This document shows positions 1 to 4,994 of a stretch of DNA of 5,013 bases, one piece after another. The position numbers and the translations under genes are program-made. The notes below the pieces were generated by a model. It searched no databases, was not told the DNA's origin, and saw only the letters and a list, made by a program, of their open reading frames with translations. Within the stretch, counting starts at the first letter, position 1; each line of letters opens with the position of its first letter. The DNA comes from Acidobacteriota bacterium (GTDB taxonomy: Bacteria > Acidobacteriota > Thermoanaerobaculia > Thermoanaerobaculales > Sulfomarinibacteraceae), in contig DAOWFV010000086.1 in NCBI GenBank assembly GCA_030637805.1, positions 1 through 5,013 of the forward strand, given 5' to 3'.

Positions 1-1163
1 AGCCGGGAGGTGAAGAGCGTCGAGTGGCTCGGGCCGGTGATCGGGATGTGGGCGTAGGCCCGCCTGAAGGTCACGCCCCGCGCCGCCAGGGCGTCGATGT
101 TCGGAGTCGGCGCCTCCCCGCCGTAGACTCCCACATGGTCGGCCCGCAGCGTGTCGACGACAATCAGCAGCACGTTGCTGATCAAATCGACCCGGCCGTC
201 ACCGGCAAAGAGCCGCGGTCGGTGCAGCACCAGCGATCCTGCGCCCATCTGTCCGTCAGGCCCAGCGGGCGAACCGAAAACGATCTCGAGCTGACCCTCG
301 CCCTCGTCGAGCCGGTAGGTCCAGCTTCTGCCCTTCATCCGGCCAACCGTTCCCGAGAAGAGCTGTCGCGGTGGCGCCTCCCCACGGCGGGTCCAGATGA
401 GGGCCTCGGAACCGGCGCCGCTCTCCGCTTCGTCGGAGACCGGACCGAGGTCGAGCACCACCTCGCCCTCCGCCATCACAATGTACGACAGTCCGACGCC
501 CCGGGGAATGACCAGAACGTCCTCCCGCACTTCGGGCCGTCTCTTTCCGGTAACCCCTTCAACCGCCACGGGCGCCCCTCGAAAGCCGATGGAGTCGAAC
601 GCCGCCGCGAGGGTGCGGCGATCGCCGGATCCCCCCGGTAAATCGGCCGGCTGCTGAGCATAGGCGAAAGCGAGGTCGATCCGGTTCCTGCCGGGCAGCA
701 GCACGCCATCCGGAACCCCTACGGAATACTCTGCCTGTTTGTTCTTCAACCTCAAGGACCCGAGAACGGTCCCGTTGATCCGCACCTCGACGAGCTGCGG
801 CGGCGCTCCTTCCCACGTAAACGGCCAGCAGCGCAGCTCGAGGGCCTTGTAGTCCGTGCGCAGGAGAAAGGTGTCGAGAGTCGCGTTTGGGGCCACGGCC
901 CACACGAAGGTCTTCCCGGAGTCGGGAATAACCTCGGGCCCACCCCAGCCAGAAGCCAGATATTGCCCGGATGAGGGAGTGCCGAGGTCAAGGGAGGCGA
1001 CCTCGTGGAACACCCGCGCGGACGGCAACCTCTCAGCGAAATCGAAGACGGGCCGCATCGCTTCGAGATCGACCTCATCCGGGGGCAGCCCGGCCTCACC
1101 GCACCCCCAAGTCGCGAGGGCGACTCCAACAAGCAGAGTCCCAGCTCCAAGTAGACCTCTCAT
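1..1163 (-). CDS. Sulfatase/alkaline-phosphatase-superfamily exported protein with N-terminal beta-rich domains (3' end beyond window)
   Basis: The reading frame is open from the ATG at 1163 to the window edge (387 codons), so the gene is partial. Residues 1-21 form a signal sequence (MRGLLGAGTLLVGVALATWGC). C21 could be lipidated, but the lipobox TWGC is poor, and cleavage after ALA at 17 is an alternative. Residues about 50-190 and 200-325 read as beta-strand-rich modules (SGW at 71-73, W88, WPF at 113-115), probably sugar-binding-like beta-sandwiches; this is inference. From N330 the sulfatase fold begins: NVLLIVVDTLRADHVGVYG, with D337 a metal ligand, then TPNIDALAARG (353-363) and TGPSHSTLFTS (376-386). 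That last motif aligns with the C-x-P-S-R sulfatase signature, but Thr376 replaces Cys/Ser and His380 replaces Arg, so it is unlikely to be formylglycine-activated. It may be a phosphoryl-ester hydrolase or transferase rather than a true sulfatase. The start lacks a clear Shine-Dalgarno sequence; GTG at 1190 is an alternative. It follows the Sat/CysC gene by 33 bases, probably in one operon. Confidence 0.85.
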   Translation of the reverse strand, partial: MRGLLGAGTLLVGVALATWGCGEAGLPPDEVDLEAMRPVFDFAERLPSARVFHEVASLDLGTPSSGQYLASGWGGPEVIPDSGKTFVWAVAPNATLDTFLLRTDYKALELRCWPFTWEGAPPQLVEVRINGTVLGSLRLKNKQAEYSVGVPDGVLLPGRNRIDLAFAYAQQPADLPGGSGDRRTLAAAFDSIGFRGAPVAVEGVTGKRRPEVREDVLVIPRGVGLSYIVMAEGEVVLDLGPVSDEAESGAGSEALIWTRRGEAPPRQLFSGTVGRMKGRSWTYRLDEGEGQLEIVFGSPAGPDGQMGAGSLVLHRPRLFAGDGRVDLISNVLLIVVDTLRADHVGVYGGEAPTPNIDALAARGVTFRRAYAHIPITGPSHSTLFTSR

Positions 1164-1196
1164 GGCGAGGCAGTGTACCGCCGCCTGCACCGGGAG

Positions 1197-2924
1197 TCAG
1201 TCCTGCTCAGGCGCCGAAATGTAACCCTCGCGCTCGAGGTAGAGCAGCACCTCGCGGGTCGCCTCCGCCGGGGTGATGGACGAGGTGTCGATCACTACCT
1301 CCGCGTCGGCCGGCTCCTCGTAGGGATCGGAAATACCGGTGAACTCCTTGATGATGCCGGCCCTGGCCTTGGCGTACATGCCCTTTCGGTCGCGCGCCTC
1401 GCAGACCTCGAGGGGGGTCGAGACGTGCACCAGCACGAACCCGCCACAGCGCTGCGACATCTCGCGCACATCGCGCCGCACAACGTCGTAGGGTGCGATC
1501 GGGGCGCAGATGGCCACACCGCCGGCACGGGTGATCTCGCCGGCAACGAACCCGATTCGGCGAATGTTGAGATCGCGGTGCTCCTTGGAGAAGCCCAGCT
1601 CGGACGAGAGGCTTTTGCGCACCAGATCACCGTCGAGGAGGGTGACCCCTCGCCCTCCGAGCTCGAGCAGCTTGACGCGGAGAGCGTTGCCAATCGTCGA
1701 CTTGCCGGAACCCGAAAGGCCGGTGAAGAAGACGGTGAACCCCTGGGTTCCGCGCTTCGGATGTGTACGCTGCAGCTCCCGGGCTACCGCCGGGTAGGTG
1801 AACCACTCGGGAATCTCCCGCCCGTCGTCGAGACGTCGGCGAATCTCCCCGGCGTCGAGCCGCAACACCCGCCCGTCCTCGGGGACTTCGTCCAATTTCA
1901 CGTGTCGTTTGCGGTGCTCGAGATAGACCATCTCCTCGGCCCGGATCATCTCCACCCCGAGCTCTTCCGCGTGCTCGGCCGCGATCGCCGCCGCCTCCTC
2001 GGGTCCGTACGACGGAAAGCCGGAGGTCTCGAGCACCGATCCCGCACCGTCGAAGTCCACCATCAGGTGGCTGCAGCCGTGGTTCTTGTGAACGATGGCG
2101 TGCAGCAGGGCCTCCTTCGGCCCCCCGCCGCGCACCGCCAGGGGAAGGAGGTTGAGCCGCGCCATGAACTTGGGATAGTGGGGCATCAGCGCCTGGTAGC
2201 AGCGCACGCGGGTGTAGTGGTCGACGTCTCCCGGCCGATTGAGGCCAACCACCGGGTGAATGAGCAGGCTGGCGCCTGCCTCCTGCGCCGCCTCGATCAT
2301 CATCGCATGTTGGCTGCGGTGTATTGTGCGATGGGTCTGGAAGGCGAGCACTCGGCGCCAGCCCAGGCGCTTGAACTTGCGCCTCAGCTCGAGAGGCGTC
2401 AGGCGCAGCTCACGGTAGTCGTAGTGGACCGGGAGCTGCAGCCCTTCGACCCGTCCCGCCACCGCCCATTGGTGGGTCCGTTGCAGGTGCTGCGCCACCC
2501 CTGGGTGCGAGGCATCGTCGGTCCCGAAGAGAGAGCTCACCTCGTCCTTACGATCCGGCTGCCACAGCTCGTCAACGTGGAGCACCGCGATCATCACTCC
2601 CTCTTCGTCCCGCAACGCCAGGCGGTCCCCATTCGCAAGGCTCTCCGCGAGCTTGGCCGGGACATCGAGGGTCACGGGCAGCGGCCACAGAGTGCCGTCG
2701 GCGAGATGCATCCCGGCGCAGACCGACTCGTACTCCGCCGACCCCATAAAGCCTTCCAGAGGCGAGTAGCCTCCGTTGAGGAGCAGCTCGAGGTCGCACA
2801 GCTGCCGCTGGTCGAGGTCGACCGAAGGCCAGTCACGGGACTGTTCCCGAATCTCGGCCGCGCGCTCCTCCTCCACCAGCAAGTCGACGAGATGGGATCC
2901 GTGGGGAGCTATCAGATTGTCCAA
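1197..2924 (-). CDS. cysC: Bifunctional ATP sulfurylase-like / APS kinase fusion (Sat-CysC type), sulfurylase active site altered
   Basis: This 575-residue cytosolic protein has the length and order of the bacterial Sat-CysC fusions. Known members make APS from sulfate and ATP (N-terminal half), then PAPS from APS (C-terminal half). The kinase domain (about 393-575) is complete: P-loop GLSGSGKST 402-410, LDGDLVR 430-436, LGFSKEHRDLNIRR 443-456, RKGMYAKARAG 513-523, KEFTG 526-530 and DPYE 533-536. The sulfurylase half (about 1-385) keeps the framework, for example LCDLELLLNGGYSPLEGFM 42-60 and LLIHPVVG 220-227. Its catalytic loops differ: canonical QTRNPxHRAH reads QTHRTIHRSQ (196-205), and canonical GRDHAG reads DFDGAG (290-295). 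APS kinase activity is therefore expected, while sulfate adenylylation is doubtful. The start is TTG at 2924, supported by GGAG six bases upstream and by the family-like N-terminus MDNLIAPHG. The sulfatase-like gene follows 33 bases downstream on the same strand. Confidence 0.93.
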   Translation of the reverse strand: MDNLIAPHGSHLVDLLVEEERAAEIREQSRDWPSVDLDQRQLCDLELLLNGGYSPLEGFMGSAEYESVCAGMHLADGTLWPLPVTLDVPAKLAESLANGDRLALRDEEGVMIAVLHVDELWQPDRKDEVSSLFGTDDASHPGVAQHLQRTHQWAVAGRVEGLQLPVHYDYRELRLTPLELRRKFKRLGWRRVLAFQTHRTIHRSQHAMMIEAAQEAGASLLIHPVVGLNRPGDVDHYTRVRCYQALMPHYPKFMARLNLLPLAVRGGGPKEALLHAIVHKNHGCSHLMVDFDGAGSVLETSGFPSYGPEEAAAIAAEHAEELGVEMIRAEEMVYLEHRKRHVKLDEVPEDGRVLRLDAGEIRRRLDDGREIPEWFTYPAVARELQRTHPKRGTQGFTVFFTGLSGSGKSTIGNALRVKLLELGGRGVTLLDGDLVRKSLSSELGFSKEHRDLNIRRIGFVAGEITRAGGVAICAPIAPYDVVRRDVREMSQRCGGFVLVHVSTPLEVCEARDRKGMYAKARAGIIKEFTGISDPYEEPADAEVVIDTSSITPAEATREVLLYLEREGYISAPEQD

Positions 2925-2930
2925 GGTTTT

Positions 2931-2934
2931 CTCC
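2931..2934 (-). promoter_or_regulatory. Ribosome binding site of the Sat/CysC gene
   Basis: GGAG on the minus strand lies six bases before the TTG start at 2924. It decides the start, because no ATG or GTG with a Shine-Dalgarno sequence is nearby and the resulting N-terminus matches the family. The site sits inside the AACGGAGAA arm of an inverted repeat. Confidence 0.7.
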
Positions 2935-2948
2935 GTTTTCTTCTAACG

Positions 2949-2960
2949 CGCCGCGCGGCG
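2949..2960. repeat. Perfect 12-base GC palindrome in the Sat/CysC leader
   Basis: CGCCGCGCGGCG is its own reverse complement. It lies about 25 bases upstream of the TTG start, inside the loop between the two arms of the larger inverted repeat. It could form a small RNA hairpin or be a protein-binding site; CpG-rich palindromes also arise by chance in DNA of this composition. Confidence 0.4.
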
Positions 2961-2964
2961 AGGG

Positions 2965-2993
2965 ATTGTAACCCGTGAGAACGGAGAAGTATA
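2965..2993 (-). promoter_or_regulatory. Candidate promoter elements for the Sat/CysC-sulfatase operon
   Basis: Two minus-strand hexamers resemble a -10 box, each matching TATAAT at five of six positions: TATACT at 2993-2988 and TACAAT at 2970-2965. Neither has a recognisable -35 element 16-18 bases upstream, so sigma-70 assignment is weak. The first would start transcription near 2981, the second near 2958. The second hexamer sits in an imperfect palindrome (GGGTTACAATCCC) that could bind a regulator. Confidence 0.25.
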
Positions 2994-3029
2994 GGGTTGT
3001 CCCCTGTCTTGCCCTCTCTGCGCTAGTCC

Positions 3030-3071
3030 TTTTTTCTCGGCCCGAGCCCAAGGGCACGAGCCGAGAAAAAA
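3030..3071. repeat. 42-base near-perfect palindrome just behind the Lrp/AsnC stop codon
   Basis: TTTTTTCTCGGC (3030-3041) and GCCGAGAAAAAA (3060-3071) are perfect 12-base inverted arms. The 18-base interior pairs further as GCCC/GGGC and CG/CG, leaving a two-base loop. It begins one base after the TAG stop (3075-3073) of the regulator gene and so lies in its 3' untranslated region. It is not a classical intrinsic terminator: on both strands the T run precedes the GC stem and the A run follows it. It may still serve as a 3'-end protecting stem-loop, a Rho-assisted end, or a DNA-level element. Confidence 0.75.
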
Positions 3072-3072
3072 C

Positions 3073-3546
3073 CTACGACATCACCGGCAATCTCCACGTC
3101 GGCGTATATTCGAAGATCAGCCGGGTCTGGATGTGGTCCACCTCGGGACGGGTCGTGAACGAGTCGAGGGCGAGGTCGCGCAGATGGTCCGAGTCCCGAA
3201 CCGCAACGTGAACCAGGAAGTCGTCCCCGCCTGTCACGTGAAAGACGCTCCGCACCTCGGGGAGCTCCACCACGTACGCCCGGAAGGAGTCCACCAGCTC
3301 CCGCGAGTGGAGGCGCAGCCGCACCGCGATCATCGCCTCCAGCCCCACTCCGAGCGACCCCGGAGCGACATCGGCATGAAAGCCGCGCAGCACTCCCAGG
3401 CGCGCCAGACGGCGGACCCGCTCGAGGCAGGTGGAAGGCGCTACCTCAACCATCTCGGCGAGGCGGTTGTTGGCGACTCGAGCATTCTTTTGTAGAACCG
3501 CCAGGATGGCGAAGTCGATTCGGTCGAGTTCGTCTGAACTTTTCAT
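3073..3546 (-). CDS. Lrp/AsnC-family transcriptional regulator
   Basis: This 157-residue protein has the normal length and layout of the family. Residues 5-60 form the N-terminal winged helix-turn-helix: LDRIDFAILAVLQKNARV (7-24), NNRLAEMVEVAPST (26-39) and the recognition helix CLERVRRLARLGVL (40-53). Residues about 68-148 form the RAM/effector-binding domain (EAMIAVRL, VFHVTGGDDFLVHVAV at 101-116, then TRLIFEYTPTW near the end). Known members form dimers to octamers and respond to amino acids. The ATG at 3546 gives the standard N-terminus but has no Shine-Dalgarno sequence; a TATAAT seven bases upstream suggests leaderless translation. The gene is divergent from the unassigned 414-residue gene, its likely target, and points the same way as Sat/CysC, 148 bases away. 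The effector cannot be read from the sequence. Confidence 0.95.
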   Translation of the reverse strand: MKSSDELDRIDFAILAVLQKNARVANNRLAEMVEVAPSTCLERVRRLARLGVLRGFHADVAPGSLGVGLEAMIAVRLRLHSRELVDSFRAYVVELPEVRSVFHVTGGDDFLVHVAVRDSDHLRDLALDSFTTRPEVDHIQTRLIFEYTPTWRLPVMS

Positions 3547-3553
3547 AATGTGA

Positions 3554-3559
3554 ATTATA
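3554..3559 (-). promoter_or_regulatory. Perfect -10 box of the Lrp/AsnC gene, placed for a leaderless transcript
   Basis: TATAAT on the minus strand ends seven bases before the ATG at 3546, so transcription would begin at or within a base of the start codon. There is no good -35 hexamer at 16-18 bases (CCTGTC at 17). The box is embedded in the palindrome GAATTATATTC, so binding there would block this promoter; autorepression is an inference typical of the family. Confidence 0.5.
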
Positions 3560-3568
3560 TTCGATTTC

Positions 3569-3598
3569 TTGATTTAGACAGGAATCATCTTCTAAACT
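3569..3598 (+). promoter_or_regulatory. Candidate promoter of the 414-residue protein gene
   Basis: TTGATT (3569-3574) and TAAACT (3593-3598) are separated by 18 bases and each match the sigma-70 hexamers at four of six positions. They would give a leader of roughly 75 bases before the ATG at 3682. The second GAAT site lies in the spacer and the third just downstream, consistent with regulation by the neighbouring Lrp-type protein. The hexamers are weak, so this is a best guess within the AT-rich stretch. Confidence 0.3.
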
Positions 3599-3670
3599 TC
3601 GCACTGGAAAGGAATATTCAACCAATTGCGATGGGCGCTCAGCTGTTCTCGGCTCCCATTGCACGAACGC

Positions 3671-3677
3671 GAGGAGG
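3671..3677 (+). promoter_or_regulatory. Strong Shine-Dalgarno sequence fixing the start at 3682
   Basis: GAGGAGG followed by T is a near-complete anti-16S match, four bases before the ATG at 3682. It outweighs the in-frame GTG at 3550 and ATG at 3631, neither of which has a ribosome binding site. Confidence 0.85.
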
Positions 3678-3681
3678 TCCC

Positions 3682-4926
3682 ATGAAATTCGAGCTTCTCT
3701 CAGGTAGTGATCTTCAGGCCATCGATGCCCTCAAGGAACACTACGGGGGCGCGCAGACGATCGTGGACAGTATTCGCCAGAAACGGGACCTCGAGACCCG
3801 CAAGCAGATCCTCGCCGAAAAGGGCTACGGCGGGATGATCGAGGACGCCGAGCGCCTGGTCCAGCAGTTCTCCAGGATCGGGGACTTCGAGCGTGCGCTC
3901 TCACCAACCTACCGCGACGACTTCGGCACCGCCACCGCCCAGGTCTCGGGCTTCCAGGGCGCCCGGGTCACCCATCGCGCGATGCAGCGGATGGCCGAAA
4001 GTGCCGGCACCGACGAACCGTGCTGGACGCCCTCGGAGTTCATCTCGGTGGTCGCCCTCACCGAGCACTACGTCTACTCGGGCGACCTCATGGCTACCCT
4101 GACCATGGCCGAAAACATCATGCAGGCATCGAAGTTTTGCAGCACCAACTTGATCGGAACACCGCTGCCCGCAAGCCGCTTCCAGACACTCGAGGGGGTC
4201 ACGGGCAAGACCTTCGAGACGACCGACATCGGCGACGGCATGGCCCAGATCATCCTCAAGAACATGGGCACCGCCTTCGGTAACCTCGGCGGCGTCGAGG
4301 TCGCCAACGACAACCACCTGGTCTACCTCGACGGCATCACCCGCGCCGCCCTCGAGACCGGTGGGGACTTTTTCCTCAACCCCTCCTGGTCCTCGATCAT
4401 CGCCGCCTGCTACTTCGGACGCGACATCCCCAACCTCCACTTCAAGATCTCGATGCTGCTCTCGACCCAGAACCTGATGCAGTTCCGCATGCTCATGAAC
4501 ATCATGAGCGAGTACCTGCGCGACGATCAGACAACGCCGATCTACGAGGTCAACATCGGCAACGGAGTGTCGCCGGAGACCTTCATTCTCTGCGCCGAGG
4601 AGCTCGACCGCAGCGGCATCAAGGGCGTGAGCCTGGCGGCACACCTGCGCATCAACCCCGACCTCGGAATGCCCGACTTCGATTGGACCGACAACGCCTT
4701 CAAGGTATTGGAGAGCGGTACCGACCTGACCTTCAAGTACGAGTCGGACGGCACCGCCCGCGAGCTCGACACCATGGCGGCGTACTTTCTGCCTGACGAC
4801 GAACGCGACGCGGCAGCCGAGAAGATCGGCGATGTCATTTACTACAAGGCGTTTCGCGCCTCCAAGGACGGACGGGAGATGATGCGGCGGGGCATCCGGA
4901 CTCGGTTCGGTGGCGCGTCGTACTGA
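3682..4926 (+). CDS. Unassigned 414-residue soluble protein, divergent from an Lrp/AsnC regulator
   Basis: I do not recognise the family. The ATG at 3682 follows a strong GAGGAGG and the codon use is typical of a GC-rich coding gene. No signal peptide, membrane span, P-loop, HTH or Rossmann glycine motif is evident, so it is probably a cytosolic alpha/beta protein. The first 75 residues look helical and charged (AIDALKEHYGG, IRQKRDLETRKQILAEKG). Segments that look conserved or structured are TEHYVYSGD (127-135), a glycine-rich GTAFGNLGGVEVANDNH (196-212), DFFLNPSWSSII (229-240), EVNIGNGVSPETF (289-301) and GVSLAAHLRINPDLGMPDFDW (315-335); the regular strand-helix alternation in the second half would suit a barrel-like fold, though this is speculative. 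The C-terminus is basic (MMRRGIRTRFGGASY). Divergence from an Lrp-type gene hints at a role in amino-acid or nitrogen metabolism. It stands alone here as a single-gene unit with a weak terminator after it. Confidence 0.92.
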   Translation: MKFELLSGSDLQAIDALKEHYGGAQTIVDSIRQKRDLETRKQILAEKGYGGMIEDAERLVQQFSRIGDFERALSPTYRDDFGTATAQVSGFQGARVTHRAMQRMAESAGTDEPCWTPSEFISVVALTEHYVYSGDLMATLTMAENIMQASKFCSTNLIGTPLPASRFQTLEGVTGKTFETTDIGDGMAQIILKNMGTAFGNLGGVEVANDNHLVYLDGITRAALETGGDFFLNPSWSSIIAACYFGRDIPNLHFKISMLLSTQNLMQFRMLMNIMSEYLRDDQTTPIYEVNIGNGVSPETFILCAEELDRSGIKGVSLAAHLRINPDLGMPDFDWTDNAFKVLESGTDLTFKYESDGTARELDTMAAYFLPDDERDAAAEKIGDVIYYKAFRASKDGREMMRRGIRTRFGGASY

Positions 4927-4935
4927 GCGCCGGTA

Positions 4936-4959
4936 CCCGAGGTGTTCGGGGAGATTTTT
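4936..4959 (+). terminator. Weak intrinsic terminator after the 414-residue protein gene
   Basis: CCCGA (4936-4940) pairs with TCGGG (4946-4950) across a five-base loop, followed after GAGA by TTTTT (4955-4959). It begins ten bases past the TGA stop. The stem is only five pairs and the T run is short and offset, so termination may be partial. Confidence 0.4.
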
Positions 4960-4994
4960 CGGTGATGAGAAATAGGCCTACGAGGCTCTGTGCA

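Larger units (their letters stand above)
2929..2988 (-). repeat. Inverted repeat in the Sat/CysC leader that includes the ribosome binding site
   Basis: On the minus strand, TTCTCCGTT (2988-2980) and AACGGAGAA (2937-2929) are perfect 9-base complements separated by 42 bases. The downstream arm contains the GGAG ribosome binding site. If the upstream arm is transcribed, the RNA could fold to mask the site, with the 12-base palindrome at 2949-2960 as an inner hairpin. Whether the upstream arm is in the transcript depends on the promoter: it would be lost or split if the TATACT at 2993-2988 is the -10 element. The arms are seen directly; the regulatory role is inference. Confidence 0.45.
3552..3619. 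promoter_or_regulatory. Three operator-like GAAT palindromes at exact 30-base spacing
   Basis: The AT-rich divergent region holds GAATTATATTC (3552-3562), GAATCATCTTC (3582-3592, one mismatch from the inverted form) and GAATATTC (3612-3619). Their GAAT halves begin at 3552, 3582 and 3612. The spacing is close to three helical turns and places the sites on roughly one DNA face, as expected for a multimeric Lrp/AsnC protein that wraps DNA. The first overlaps the regulator's -10 box; the other two lie in the candidate plus-strand promoter and just downstream. The repeats are seen directly; binding by the adjacent regulator is inference. Confidence 0.5.

Noticed and set aside
24..641. 205-codon plus-strand frame at the left end
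   Set aside because: It lies opposite the sulfatase-like gene, whose minus-strand frame has recognisable motifs and a signal sequence; the plus-strand product is low-complexity and Arg/Pro-rich.
2281..2360. Frameshift or sequencing error as the cause of the altered QTRN/HRAH motif
   Set aside because: The frame is continuous with well-conserved residues on both sides, no compensating shift restores the consensus, and a second active-site loop (DFDGAG) is altered independently.
1173..2978. 601-codon open frame on the plus strand opposite the Sat/CysC gene
   Set aside because: It mirrors the whole fusion gene in a GC-rich region; its product is rich in Arg, Val, Leu and His with no family features, while the opposite strand encodes clear APS kinase motifs.
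3030..3071. Bidirectional intrinsic terminator
   Set aside because: The T run comes before and the A run after the stem on both strands, the opposite of what an intrinsic terminator needs.
3550..3681. Upstream extension of the 414-residue protein to GTG 3550 or ATG 3631
   Set aside because: Neither codon has a Shine-Dalgarno sequence; the stretch is AT-rich with promoter and operator-like signals, and GAGGAGG lies just before ATG 3682.
3901..4644. 247-codon minus-strand frame inside the 414-residue gene
   Set aside because: Its product is a Val/Gly/Asp/Glu-rich shadow of GC-rich codons, without a ribosome binding site or promoter.
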